Below are positions 27,633 to 40,218 of a stretch of 64,000 bases of DNA, piece by piece. The stretch comes from Streptomyces sp. NBC_00341. GTDB taxonomy: Bacteria; Actinomycetota; Actinomycetes; Streptomycetales; Streptomycetaceae. A program made the translations under genes and the position numbers. Each line of letters starts with the position of its first letter. The first letter of the stretch is position 1. The notes under the pieces are model-generated. The model was not told the origin of the DNA and did no database searches. It saw only the letters and a list, made by a program, of their open reading frames with translations. The DNA lies in NCBI RefSeq assembly GCF_041435055.1, contig NZ_CP108002.1, forward strand, positions 1,054,001 to 1,118,000. Reading direction: 5' to 3'.

Positions 27633-28199
27633 ATGACCGCAGAGTCCCTGTCCGTGCCCGAGGCCCGTGAGGAGACCGCGCCGACGCCGCCCCTGATGCG
27701 GCGCGCCATGGGGACCTTCGCCTCCGGGGTCACGGTGGTGACGGGGATCGGCCGGGACGGTGATCCGGCCGGTTTCGCCTGCCAGTCGTTCGCGTCCGTC
27801 TCGCTCGAACCGGCCCTGGTGCTGTTCTGCGCCGACCACCGGGGGCGGGCGTGGCCGAGGATCAGGGAGTCGGGGCGGTTCGCCGTGAACATCCTGGCCG
27901 AGGAACAGAGCGACCTCTGCGGCCGGTTCGGGTCGAGCAGGGGCCGTAAGTTCGAGGGGCTGGACTGGAAGGTGTCCCGCTGGGGGACGCCGTCCCTGCC
28001 CGGGGTGCTGACCCGGGTGCACGCCGAGGTGTACGACGTGCGCGGCGCGGGTGACCACGATGTCGTGGTGGGCCGGGTCCTCGCCCTGGAGACGGTCGGC
28101 GAGCAGCGGCCGATGCTCTTCTTCCGCGGCGGCTTCGGCGTGGGGAGCCCGGCGGCAGAGACCCCCGACCCGTGGGGCTGGGGCGACCACTGGGGCTGA
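27633..28199 (+). CDS. hsaB: 3-HSA hydroxylase flavin reductase HsaB
   Basis: A 188-residue flavin reductase of the FMN-binding split-barrel family. Family motifs are MRRAMGTFASGVTVVTG, FACQSFASVSLEPALVLFC and FAVNILAEEQ. HsaB supplies reduced flavin to HsaA. The ATG at 27633 is preferred because GAGGTG lies 6 bases upstream; an in-frame GTG at 27624 is part of that ribosome site. It is a single-gene unit, divergent from the hsaD operon that ends with hsaA and hsaC, so the two subunits of one enzyme are controlled from one regulatory gap. Confidence 0.88.
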   Translation: MTAESLSVPEAREETAPTPPLMRRAMGTFASGVTVVTGIGRDGDPAGFACQSFASVSLEPALVLFCADHRGRAWPRIRESGRFAVNILAEEQSDLCGRFGSSRGRKFEGLDWKVSRWGTPSLPGVLTRVHAEVYDVRGAGDHDVVVGRVLALETVGEQRPMLFFRGGFGVGSPAAETPDPWGWGDHWG

Positions 28200-28214
28200 G
28201 GGTGCGACAGCTGA

Positions 28215-28233
28215 TGCCTCCGCTCCGGAGGCA
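28215..28233. terminator. Hairpin between convergent hsaB and IclR genes
   Basis: A perfect 8-bp stem (TGCCTCCG / CGGAGGCA) with a 3-base loop lies in the 69-bp gap between the two convergent genes. Confidence 0.6.
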
Positions 28234-28268
28234 CCGGCAGCCGGCGCGTCCGCCCCGCACCGCGTCCG

Positions 28269-29162
28269 CTACTGCCAGTCGCCGTACTGCCCCGCCGCGA
28301 GCAGCCGGTCCATGGCCTGCGGGGACCAGGTCTCCTCCGGTACGGGCGCCACGCGGCGCGCCCCCCTGGCCGGCGCCTCCGGTCCGGGGAAGAGCTCGGA
28401 CGACACCTGCCGGGCCGCGGCCACGACCAGGGGGGCGACCTTCTCCAGCGGGGACAGGGTGTCGCCGACCAGCGAGATCGCCGCGACCGGGCCTTCGGGG
28501 CCGCGGACGGCGGTGGCGACACAGGCGATGTCTGGGAAGCACTCGCCACGTTCGAAGGCGAGGCCGTGACGGCGCCTGACCCGGTTGAGCTCCTGATGCA
28601 GGGTGGCGAGGTCGGAGATGGTGTGCCGGGTCAGGCGGCCGATGGCACCGGCCGACCTGGCCTCGACGTCCTCCGGTTCGAGCCAGGCCAGCATGGCTTT
28701 GCCGAGCGCGGTCGAATGGGCGGGAGCCCGGCCGCCCACCCGGGAAGGGACGGCCGCGGCGAACCGGCCGCCGACCTTGTCGAGGTAGTGCACCTCCGCA
28801 CCGTCCAGGACGGCCAGATGGACGACCAGGCCGGTCTTGATCTGCAGCTGGTGCAGCCGGGCGGCGGCGGCCTCCCGGATTCTGCCGTGCGCCCCGTCCC
28901 CGCCGCCGAGGCCGAGCGCGCGGCGGCCGAGTCCGTAGCCCAGCGCGGTGTGTTCGAGCCAGCGCAGCCGCACCAGCTGATCGAGGATCCGGTGCGCCGT
29001 CGACCGGGGCAGCCGGGTGGACCGGGCCACTTCCTCCAGGGAGAGCCGGGCGGTCCGGCCCTCGAAGACGTCCATGATCAGCGTCACCCGCTCGACCATC
29101 GACGGTGGCAGCTCGCGACGGTCCGGCACATGCACGTCGAGAGCCTCATGGACAGCCGTCAT
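28269..29162 (-). CDS. IclR-family transcriptional regulator
   Basis: A 297-residue IclR protein. The N-terminal winged helix is at about residues 23-85 (LSLEEVARSTRLPRSTAHRILDQL). The C-terminal effector domain follows (LVVHLAVLDGAEVHYLDK and the conserved STALGKAMLAW stretch). A C-terminal tail of about 40 residues beyond the effector domain is proline/arginine-rich. GGAGG precedes the ATG. It closes the steroid cluster. IclR proteins typically bind short palindromes such as the seven-copy 17-bp motif at the steroid promoters, so I infer it is their regulator. The effector is unknown; a ring-degradation intermediate would be the natural guess. Confidence 0.85.
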   Translation of the reverse strand: MTAVHEALDVHVPDRRELPPSMVERVTLIMDVFEGRTARLSLEEVARSTRLPRSTAHRILDQLVRLRWLEHTALGYGLGRRALGLGGGDGAHGRIREAAAARLHQLQIKTGLVVHLAVLDGAEVHYLDKVGGRFAAAVPSRVGGRAPAHSTALGKAMLAWLEPEDVEARSAGAIGRLTRHTISDLATLHQELNRVRRRHGLAFERGECFPDIACVATAVRGPEGPVAAISLVGDTLSPLEKVAPLVVAAARQVSSELFPGPEAPARGARRVAPVPEETWSPQAMDRLLAAGQYGDWQ

Positions 29163-29489
29163 GGGAGCCTCCAGTCACAGACTGAAATGAATTCTTGTTT
29201 TCCGGAATGTAACAGCGCCTCCCGAGCCGAGTGAAGACATGCGCGCCCCCTCTTTCGCCGCGCGGACCTCCGCCGCCCGCCGGGACCCGCCCACGTGACG
29301 CAGGCCATCCTCTGTGTCCGCGATCTGTGGGTAGGTCTCCGGTACGGTGTCGAACGCTTCGGGCCGGACAGACCCTGGAAGGCCCGGAGCGGTTCGCCGC
29401 CGCCGAGTGACCACGGGACACCGACCGGTGCGCCCGTGCGACATCGCCCGTCCTGACGCCACACGCTCGTGACACGACTGGGGAGTTTG
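29163..29489. other. Divergent non-coding region between IclR and pyc
   Basis: This 327-bp gap holds no gene that I can support. Bases 29180-29215 are unusually AT-rich, with GAATTC and TTCCGGAA elements, and probably form the promoter/operator of the IclR gene. I see no clear copy of the 17-bp steroid palindrome here. The pyc side carries only a ribosome site (GGGGAG at 29480-29485) that I can point to. Confidence 0.5.
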
Positions 29490-32400
29490 ATGTTCGACAA
29501 GGTATTGGTCGCCAACCGTGGTGAGATCGCGATCCGCGCGTTCCGCGCCGCGTTCGAGCTCGGGATCTCCACGGTGGCGGTGTATCCCCACGAGGACCGC
29601 AACTCACTCCACCGGGCCAAGGCCGACGAGGCCTACCGGATCGGGGAGCCCGGACATCCGGTGCGCGCCTACCTCTCGGTCGACGAGGTCATCAAGGCCG
29701 CCCGGAAGGCGGGCGCCGACGCGATCTACCCCGGCTACGGCTTCCTGTCGGAGAACCCGGACCTCGCGGCCGCGTGCTCCGAGGCCGGCATCACGTTCGT
29801 CGGACCGCCCGCCTCTGTACTGAACCTGACGGGGAACAAGTCCCGCGCCGTCGCCGCCGCCCGGGAGGCCGGCGTACCGGTACTGAAGTCCTCCGAGCCC
29901 TCCGAGGACGTCGACACACTCGTCGCCGCGGCGCAGGACATCGGATTCCCGGTCTTCGTCAAGGCCGTCGCGGGCGGCGGCGGACGCGGCATGCGCCGGG
30001 TGGCCTCGCCGGGCGAACTGCGCGAGTCGATCGACGCGGCCATGCGCGAGGCGCGCTCCGCGTTCGGTGACGCGACGGTCTTCCTGGAGCAGGCGGTGAT
30101 CAACCCCCGCCACATCGAGGTGCAGATCCTCGCCGACGCCGAGGGCAATGTCGTGCACCTGTACGAGCGGGACTGCTCGTTGCAGCGCCGCCACCAGAAG
30201 GTCGTCGAGATCGCGCCCGCCCCGAACCTCGACCCGGAGCTGCGGGACCGGATCTGCGCCGACGCCGTCGCCTTCGCCCACCACATCGGCTACGTGAACG
30301 CGGGCACGGTCGAGTTCCTCGTCGACGAGCGCGGCAACCACGTCTTCATCGAGATGAACCCGCGCATCCAGGTCGAGCACACCGTCACCGAACAGGTCAC
30401 AGGGCGCGACCTGGTCATCGCCCAGCTGCGCATCGCCGCCGGCATGACGCTGCCCGAACTCCACCTCTCCCAGGACGACATCACCCTCAACGGCACCGCG
30501 ATGCAGTGCCGCATCACCACAGAGGACCCGGCCAACGGCTTCCGCCCGGACACCGGCACCATCTCCGCCTACCGCTCCCCCGGCGGGCCCGGGGTGCGCC
30601 TGGACGGCGGCACCGTCCACACCGGCGCGGAGGTGTCCGCCCACTTCGACTCGATGCTCGTCAAGCTCACCTGCCACGGGCACGACTTCACCAACGCGGC
30701 CCGCCGGGCACGCCGGGCCATCGCGGAGTTCCGCATCCGCGGTGTGGCGACCAACCTGCCGTTCCTGGGCGCCGTGCTGGACCAGCCCGACTTCCGGGCC
30801 GGGCACATCACGACGAGCTTCATCGAGGAGCACCCGGAGCTGATCCGGGCCCGCCCCTCGGCCGACCGGGGCAGCCGCATGCTCGGCTACCTGGCCGAGA
30901 CCACCGTCAACCGGCCCTACGGCCCCCGCCCGTCCGTCATCGACCCGGCGGACAAGCTGCCGGCCCTGCCGACCGGGTCGCCGCCCGCCGGTTCCCGGCA
31001 GCGCCTCGCGGCCCTCGGCCCGGAGGCCTTCGCCGCCGAGCTGCGCGCCCAGCGGGCCGTCGCCGTCACCGACACCACGTTCCGCGACGCGCACCAGTCG
31101 CTGCTGGCCACCCGGGTGCGGACCCGCGACCTGCTGGCCGTCGCCCCGCACGTCGCCCGGACCGCCCCCGAGCTGCTCAGCCTCGAATGCTGGGGCGGCG
31201 CCACCTACGACGTGGCGCTGCGCTTCCTGGCCGAGGACCCGTGGGAACGGCTGGTGAAGATCCGGGAGACCGTGCCCAACATCTGCACCCAGATGCTGCT
31301 GAGGGGCCGCAACACGGTCGGCTACACGCCCTATCCCACCGAGGTCACCGAGGCGTTCGTCGCCGAGGCGGCGAGCGCCGGAATGGACATCTTCCGGATC
31401 TTCGACGCCCTCAACGACGTCTCCCAGATGCGCCCGGCGATCGACGCCGTGCGCGCCACCGGCACCTCGGTCGCGGAAGTGGCGCTCTGCTACACCGCGG
31501 ACCTCTCGGACCCCGGCGAGACCCTGTACACGCTGGACTACTACCTGCGCCTCGCGGAGCAGATCGTGGACGCGGGCGCCCATGTCCTCGCCATCAAGGA
31601 CATGGCCGGGCTGCTGCGTCCGCCCGCCGCCCGCACCCTGGTCACGGCGCTGCGCGAGCGGTTCGACCTACCGGTCCACCTGCACACCCACGACACCCCC
31701 GGCGGGCAGCTGGCCACCCTGATCGCCGCCATCGACGCGGGGGTCGACGCGGTGGACGCGGCGGTCGCCTCCATGTCCGGTACGACCAGCCAGCCCTCGC
31801 TGTCCGCACTGGTCGCCGCCACCGACCACACCGAACGGGCCACCGGCCTCTCGCTCCAGGCCGTCGGTGACCTGGAGCCCTACTGGGAGGCGACCCGCAA
31901 GGTCTACGCCCCCTTCGAGTCCGGTCTCGCCTCGCCCACCGGCCGGATCTACCACCACGAGATCCCCGGCGGGCAGCTGTCCAACCTGCGCCAGCAGGCC
32001 ATCGCCCTCGGTCTGGGCGACCGCTTCGAGCTCATCGAGGACTGCTACGCCGCGGCCGACCGGATGCTCGGGCGGCTGGTGAAGGTGACGCCGTCGTCCA
32101 AGGTGGTGGGCGATCTGGCACTGCATCTGGTGGGCGCGGGCGTCGAGGCGGCCGACTTCGAGGCCGACCCCGGCAAGTTCGACGTACCGGACTCCGTGAT
32201 CGGGTTCCTGCGCGGCGAGCTGGGTGACCCGCCCGGCGGCTGGCCCGAGCCGTTCCGTACCCGCGCGCTGAAGGGCCGCCCGGAGAAGGCGCAGCAGCCG
32301 CAGCTGTCGGCGGAGGACCGCGAGGGGCTGGAGAAGACACCCCGGGCGACCCTGAACCGGCTGCTCTTCCCCGGTCCGACCAAGGAGTTCGAGGCCCACC

Positions 32401-32864
32401 GCGAGGCGTACGGCGACACCTCTGTCCTGCCGACCCGGGACTTCCTGTACGGGCTGGAGACGGAGACCGAGCACACGGTCACGCTCGACCCGGGTGTCAC
32501 CCTGCTGATCGAGCTGGAGGCCATCTCCGAGGCCGACGAACGCGGCTTCCGCAGCGTACTGGCCACCCTCAACGGGCAGCTGCGGCCGGTCTCGGTGCGG
32601 GACAGGTCCGTCGCCACCGAGGTCAAGGCCGCCGAGAAGGCGGACCGGGGCAACGCGGGCCATGTGGCGGCCCCGTTCGCCGGGGTCGTCACCCTCCAGG
32701 TGGAGGAGGGCGCCTCGGTCTCGGCGGGCCAGACCGTCGCCACCATCGAGGCCATGAAGATGGAGGCGTCGATCACCGCCCAGTCAGCCGGGGTCGTCCG
32801 GCGCCTCGCGATCGGCCGGGTCCAGCAGGTCGAGGCGGGCGATCTGCTCATCGAGATCGCCTGA
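29490..32864 (+). CDS. pyc: Pyruvate carboxylase
   Basis: A 1124-residue single-chain biotin enzyme. The biotin carboxylase ATP-grasp domain covers about residues 1-450 (AVAGGGGRGMR, FIEMNPRIQVEHTVTE). The carboxyltransferase TIM barrel starts at about 530 (DTTFRDAHQSLLATR). The C-terminal carrier domain has the biotinyl lysine K1090 in EAMKMEA. It converts pyruvate to oxaloacetate. The ATG at 29490 is chosen over an in-frame GTG at 29469 because GGGGAG lies just upstream and family members start MFDKVLVANRGE. It is a single-gene unit ending in a strong hairpin. Confidence 0.95.
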   Translation: MFDKVLVANRGEIAIRAFRAAFELGISTVAVYPHEDRNSLHRAKADEAYRIGEPGHPVRAYLSVDEVIKAARKAGADAIYPGYGFLSENPDLAAACSEAGITFVGPPASVLNLTGNKSRAVAAAREAGVPVLKSSEPSEDVDTLVAAAQDIGFPVFVKAVAGGGGRGMRRVASPGELRESIDAAMREARSAFGDATVFLEQAVINPRHIEVQILADAEGNVVHLYERDCSLQRRHQKVVEIAPAPNLDPELRDRICADAVAFAHHIGYVNAGTVEFLVDERGNHVFIEMNPRIQVEHTVTEQVTGRDLVIAQLRIAAGMTLPELHLSQDDITLNGTAMQCRITTEDPANGFRPDTGTISAYRSPGGPGVRLDGGTVHTGAEVSAHFDSMLVKLTCHGHDFTNAARRARRAIAEFRIRGVATNLPFLGAVLDQPDFRAGHITTSFIEEHPELIRARPSADRGSRMLGYLAETTVNRPYGPRPSVIDPADKLPALPTGSPPAGSRQRLAALGPEAFAAELRAQRAVAVTDTTFRDAHQSLLATRVRTRDLLAVAPHVARTAPELLSLECWGGATYDVALRFLAEDPWERLVKIRETVPNICTQMLLRGRNTVGYTPYPTEVTEAFVAEAASAGMDIFRIFDALNDVSQMRPAIDAVRATGTSVAEVALCYTADLSDPGETLYTLDYYLRLAEQIVDAGAHVLAIKDMAGLLRPPAARTLVTALRERFDLPVHLHTHDTPGGQLATLIAAIDAGVDAVDAAVASMSGTTSQPSLSALVAATDHTERATGLSLQAVGDLEPYWEATRKVYAPFESGLASPTGRIYHHEIPGGQLSNLRQQAIALGLGDRFELIEDCYAAADRMLGRLVKVTPSSKVVGDLALHLVGAGVEAADFEADPGKFDVPDSVIGFLRGELGDPPGGWPEPFRTRALKGRPEKAQQPQLSAEDREGLEKTPRATLNRLLFPGPTKEFEAHREAYGDTSVLPTRDFLYGLETETEHTVTLDPGVTLLIELEAISEADERGFRSVLATLNGQLRPVSVRDRSVATEVKAAEKADRGNAGHVAAPFAGVVTLQVEEGASVSAGQTVATIEAMKMEASITAQSAGVVRRLAIGRVQQVEAGDLLIEIA

Positions 32865-32880
32865 CGGACCCCCTGGAAGA

Positions 32881-32917
32881 GGCCCGCAGAGCACCGGCCG
32901 CCGGTGCCCTGCGGGCC
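32881..32917. terminator. Bidirectional terminator between pyc and ilvC
   Basis: A two-part stem (GGCCCGCAG/CTGCGGGCC and GCACCGG/CCGGTGC) separated by one A-C mismatch, with a 3-base loop. It lies between two convergent stops and marks the border between pyc and the NRPS-linked block. Confidence 0.82.
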
Positions 32918-32925
32918 GTCCGCTG

Positions 32926-36457
<3,532 letters not shown>

Positions 36458-36640
36458 CGTCAGTTCCAAAAGTCCGTAGGGGTGTTGTCGAGGACGTTTC
36501 GGTGATCGGGAGCCGCGGCGGGGGCGGCCGGTGGTACGTGCCCGCCGCCGGGTGATCACCGCATCGGGTGCACCCGGCGGACCGGGCGTGCCAGGCGTCG
36601 CCGGGCAGGCGAGACTTTGCGGACACGACCGAGGGCCGGA

Positions 36641-37417
36641 TCAGGGCGGGGCCCCCGCCGTCCGCAGGGCATCGCGGGTGTGCCGTACGACGTCGAGGCC
36701 GGAGAGCCTCTTGACGAACGGTCCTTCCACGCTCAGCTCGCCGCGCACCGCCACCGCCGCCGCGTAGCCCCGGTCCACCGGGACGTCGAGCAGGGTCCAG
36801 CCGGACGGCGGGTACGGCCCCTCCGGGCGTCCGGAGCCGACGTAGTCGAGAGCGGGGTCGCGGCCCAGGCCCGTGCCGAGGCCCTTGAGGTAGGCCTCCT
36901 TGCGGGTCCACAGCCGGGCCAGCGCCCGAGGCCGTTCCACCGGGCTGAGCGCGGCCAGTTCGGCCTGCTCGTCCACGTGCAGCATCGAGGCGAGTTCCGC
37001 GGTGCCGTCCTCGTCGCCCACCAGCTCCACGTCGACCCCTATGGGGGCCGCCGCGGTCCCGACGACGGCGAGATCGCCCCGGTGGGACAGCGAGAAGAAC
37101 AGCCGTTCTTCGGTGTCGAGCACCGTGGGCCGGCCGTGCGGTCCGCCGCAGCAGGGACAGGTGTCCCGGCCGAGGTGGACGTCCTCCGGGCGCAGGCTCA
37201 GGTACGAGCCGAGCAGCCGGCGGAGGGCGACGTGCGCGGCCGTGAACCGGGTGCGGTCGGCGGCGTGCATGAGGCCGGCGGCACGTTGACGCTCGGTCGC
37301 GTCGAGTACCTGGTCGTCCAGGATGCCGAGAGGGACATCCGAGACCCTCAGGAGCCAGAGGTCCAGTGAGCCGGGGGGTGGCAGCTCACGGACGACCCTC
37401 GGCAGGGTGTGTTCCAC
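36641..37417 (-). CDS. Sfp-type 4'-phosphopantetheinyl transferase
   Basis: A 258-residue PPTase. The Mg-binding residues are D129 and E131 (GVDVE) and the catalytic block is WTRKEAYLKG at 170-179. A CPCCGGPHGRP segment at 87-97 is typical of the actinomycete Sfp type. It converts the apo carrier domains of the NRPSs to the active form. The start codon is GTG, with AGGAG 7 bases upstream. It follows the exporter gene by 45 bp, so it belongs to the NRPS locus. Confidence 0.92.
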   Translation of the reverse strand: MEHTLPRVVRELPPPGSLDLWLLRVSDVPLGILDDQVLDATERQRAAGLMHAADRTRFTAAHVALRRLLGSYLSLRPEDVHLGRDTCPCCGGPHGRPTVLDTEERLFFSLSHRGDLAVVGTAAAPIGVDVELVGDEDGTAELASMLHVDEQAELAALSPVERPRALARLWTRKEAYLKGLGTGLGRDPALDYVGSGRPEGPYPPSGWTLLDVPVDRGYAAAVAVRGELSVEGPFVKRLSGLDVVRHTRDALRTAGAPP

Positions 37418-37462
37418 GGGGTCTCTCCTGTTCGTACGGGAGTGAGACAGGCGAGCCGGGTC

Positions 37463-38755
37463 TCACCGCGTGGCCGGCGCGACCGGCAGGTCGCGCCTTC
37501 CGCGCAGCGGCCCGGTCAGCAGGAGCAGCGGGGTCAGGGCGAGGCCTGCGGTGAGCAGCCACAGGGCGGGCCGCAGACCGAGGACCTCACCGAGGGCCCC
37601 ACCGAGCAGGGAACCGATCGGAATGACACCGAAGTTCGCGAACGAGGTGCTGGCCGAGATGCGGCCGAGCAGCTGCGGCGGACAGTAGCGCTGGCGGAAC
37701 GCCCCCTGGATCACGTTGGCGAGTACGACGCCGAGCGAGAGGATGGCGCTCCCGATCACCATGGCGGAGATGGTCCAGCTGGTCCCCGCCATCGGGATGA
37801 GCAGGGCGAACGGGGCGCTGAGGACCGTGGCGACCAGCAGTCCACGGGCAGAGCCGAACCGTGCGATCAGGCGCCTCGCGGTGGCCGCGCCGAGGAAGCC
37901 GCCGATGCTGCTCGACGCGAGGAGCCAGCCGGTCCCGCCTTTGGGTACCCCGAGGTCGTAGAGGAGGAAGTACGGCATGACCGCCGCCTCTGCCGTGAGC
38001 AGCAGGTTGGTCGCGGTGCCGTACAGGGTGAGGACACGCAGGTAGGGGTCGTTCAGGACGAACCGGAGCCCCTCTTTGATGTCCGGCAGCAGGGCCGGCC
38101 GTTCGGCGGGCTTCTCCGGCACCGGCTCCTTGCTTCGGATACCGAGCAGGCAGAGGGCGGAGACGATGAATGTCACCGAGTTGACCAGAAGGGCGGAGGC
38201 CGCGCCGAAGGCCTGGGCCAGCAGGCCTCCGCTGCCCAGCCCCGCGACCTGGGCGACCGATTCGCTGCCCTGGAGCTTGGCGTTGGCCTCCTGGAGGTCC
38301 TCCGACTCGACGAGGGAGGGAACGTAGACCTTGTACGAGATCCCGAAGAAGACCGAGGCGAAGCCGTTGATCAGCGCCACGACCAGCAGCTGGGTCATCG
38401 TCAGGATCCCGAGCCAGCCCGCGACCGGAACGCTGGCCAGCAGCACGAGCGACACCACGTTGCAGGTCAGCATGATCGGCCGACGTCGCATCCGGTCCAC
38501 CCAGGCGCCGGCGGGCAGCCCGATCAGCAGCCAGGGCAGCCAGGCCGCGGCGGCCAGCAGACTCCCCCAGAAGACGGTGGCGTGGAGTGTCACGGCGGCC
38601 ACCAGCGGCATGCCGACGGCGGTGATGTTGATGCCGAAGCGGTTGGTCGTCTCGCCGATCCACAGCAGCCGGAAGTCCCGGTGGCCGCGCAGCCCACTGC
38701 GCGGCGGCGGTTCGTGGTCCATGCCGGGGGCCCGCTCGGACAGTCCGGCGCTCAT
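37463..38755 (-). CDS. MFS transporter, probable peptide exporter
   Basis: A 430-residue membrane protein of the major facilitator superfamily (MFS_3/enterobactin-exporter type). About 12 hydrophobic segments can be seen, starting after a hydrophilic N-terminus at FRLLWIGETTNRFG. The loop motif GLPAGAWVDRMRRRP lies between helices 2 and 3. It is the last gene of a five-gene coupled set and overlaps the lyase stop by ATGA. By position it is the likely exporter of the NRPS product and may give self-resistance. Confidence 0.85.
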   Translation of the reverse strand: MSAGLSERAPGMDHEPPPRSGLRGHRDFRLLWIGETTNRFGINITAVGMPLVAAVTLHATVFWGSLLAAAAWLPWLLIGLPAGAWVDRMRRRPIMLTCNVVSLVLLASVPVAGWLGILTMTQLLVVALINGFASVFFGISYKVYVPSLVESEDLQEANAKLQGSESVAQVAGLGSGGLLAQAFGAASALLVNSVTFIVSALCLLGIRSKEPVPEKPAERPALLPDIKEGLRFVLNDPYLRVLTLYGTATNLLLTAEAAVMPYFLLYDLGVPKGGTGWLLASSSIGGFLGAATARRLIARFGSARGLLVATVLSAPFALLIPMAGTSWTISAMVIGSAILSLGVVLANVIQGAFRQRYCPPQLLGRISASTSFANFGVIPIGSLLGGALGEVLGLRPALWLLTAGLALTPLLLLTGPLRGRRDLPVAPATR

Positions 38756-40218
38756 GACGTCACCGCCTTGAGTACGGCCCGGGTCAGCAGCGCGCTCCCG
38801 TCCGACCAGCGGGTGCGCCGGGCGGTCAGCTCGGCCTTGAGTACGTCCCGCCGGGTCGCCGATGCGCGTATCCCGTCGGCCGTGGAGCCGGGTCCGCCGC
38901 CGTGGGCGCATGCCTGGGCCACCAGGTCCGGGGCCAGTCCGCCGTCCTCGACGGCGGGGAAGCGGGCGGCGTCCACCAGCGACCGGCCGGAGTCCAGGGC
39001 GCCGAGCACGGTCTCGCCCACCAGATGGTGCGCGGCCCGGAACGGCATCCCGTCCAGCACGAGCCGCTCCGCCAGGTAGGTGGCCGAGGTGAATCCGTCC
39101 ACGGCCCTCTCCGTCATGCGTTCGCGTTCGGGTTCGGTGCCCGCGACCACCAGGCTCAGCAGCGTCACCGCGTCGGTGGTGTCGCTGAGTCCGGGCCACA
39201 GGTGGCGTACGGACTCGGTGCCGACCGCGATGGCGTTGGTGTAGCCGCCGGTGGTCATGGCGGTCGCCGCGCCGACGAAGGCGCCGAGGCTCGCGGCGGA
39301 CCGGCCCTGGATGTGTTCGAGGAGGAACGGGTTGCGCTTCTGCGGCATCATCGAGCTGGACCCGACGAGGGTGTCGCCCACCCTCAGCAGCCCGAACTCC
39401 TCCGACGTCCAGGTGCTCAGGTCCCGGCCGGTGCGGGCCAGCGCGACGCCGAGGACGGCGGACGCGGACAACAGGTCCAGGACGAAGTCGCGGGAGGCCA
39501 CCGCGTCGACCGAGTTGGGTGCGGCGGAGCTGAAGCCGAGGAGTTCGGCGGTGCGCCGGGGGTCGATGGGGACGGAGGTACCGCCGATCGCACCGGCTCC
39601 CAGCGGGTTGACGTCGATCTGGCGTCCGGCGTCGAGCAGCGACTCGTACGCGCGCAGTACGGCGCCGGCGACACCGGCGAGGTAGTGGCCGTAGCCGATC
39701 GGCACGGCGGGCTGGCCGTGGGTGTAGGCGGGCATGACCACGTCCCGGTACTCCTCGGCCTTGTCCAGGAGTACGCCTGCCAGCCGGTCGACGGCGTCGA
39801 GGAGGGCGAGGTAGGGGCCACGGGCCTTGAGCCGGGTGGTGGTGGCGTTGAGGTCGTTGCGCGAGCGGCCGGTGTGCAGGATGCCGCCGGTCCGGTCGCC
39901 CAGCTGCTCGATGAGGTGGCCCTCGTAGGCGAGGTAGACGCCGCGCGGCATCGGTCTGGCCCTGACGGGTGCGAAGTCCTGCCCGCGCAGTTCCTCGATG
40001 GCGCGCAGCAGTGCCGCGGCCCGGTCCCGGTCGACGATGCCCCGTTCGGTGAGCATGATCAGGTGGGCCCGGTCGACCTCGCTGATGCTGCGCAGCTCCT
40101 GCCCGAGTCCGTCGGCGGTGTCCGGCAGGTACTGGTCGTAGACGATGCGGTGCGCCTCGGCGTCGAGCGCGGCCTTGAGCCGGCCGGTGTCGACGCCGTG
40201 CGCGGGCGCTGTGGTCAT
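38752..40218 (-). CDS. Argininosuccinate-lyase-like enzyme, probable diaminobutyrate synthesis
   Basis: A 488-residue member of the aspartase/fumarase superfamily close to argininosuccinate lyase. GRSRND (117-122), the catalytic-region TH pair (166-167) and the signature SSSMMPQKRNP (287-297) are intact, so it should be an active fumarate-releasing lyase. The setting is not arginine synthesis: it is coupled to an ATP-grasp ligase, a cysteine-synthase-like enzyme and a threonine-kinase-like protein. In the friulimicin cluster, as I recall it, such a lyase (DabB) releases 2,3-diaminobutyrate from an aspartate adduct. Inference: same role here. Confidence 0.78.
   Translation of the reverse strand: MTTAPAHGVDTGRLKAALDAEAHRIVYDQYLPDTADGLGQELRSISEVDRAHLIMLTERGIVDRDRAAALLRAIEELRGQDFAPVRARPMPRGVYLAYEGHLIEQLGDRTGGILHTGRSRNDLNATTTRLKARGPYLALLDAVDRLAGVLLDKAEEYRDVVMPAYTHGQPAVPIGYGHYLAGVAGAVLRAYESLLDAGRQIDVNPLGAGAIGGTSVPIDPRRTAELLGFSSAAPNSVDAVASRDFVLDLLSASAVLGVALARTGRDLSTWTSEEFGLLRVGDTLVGSSSMMPQKRNPFLLEHIQGRSAASLGAFVGAATAMTTGGYTNAIAVGTESVRHLWPGLSDTTDAVTLLSLVVAGTEPERERMTERAVDGFTSATYLAERLVLDGMPFRAAHHLVGETVLGALDSGRSLVDAARFPAVEDGGLAPDLVAQACAHGGGPGSTADGIRASATRRDVLKAELTARRTRWSDGSALLTRAVLKAVTS

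Noticed and set aside
36458..36640. Leader-peptide attenuator before ilvB
   Set aside because: I looked for a short peptide rich in valine, leucine and isoleucine codons followed by alternative hairpins and found none; only a two-codon ATG frame is present.
38752..40218. Housekeeping argininosuccinate lyase (argH)
   Set aside because: Catalytic motifs fit, but no other arginine gene is near and the gene is translationally coupled to a ligase and exporter of the NRPS locus; a specialised role is more likely.
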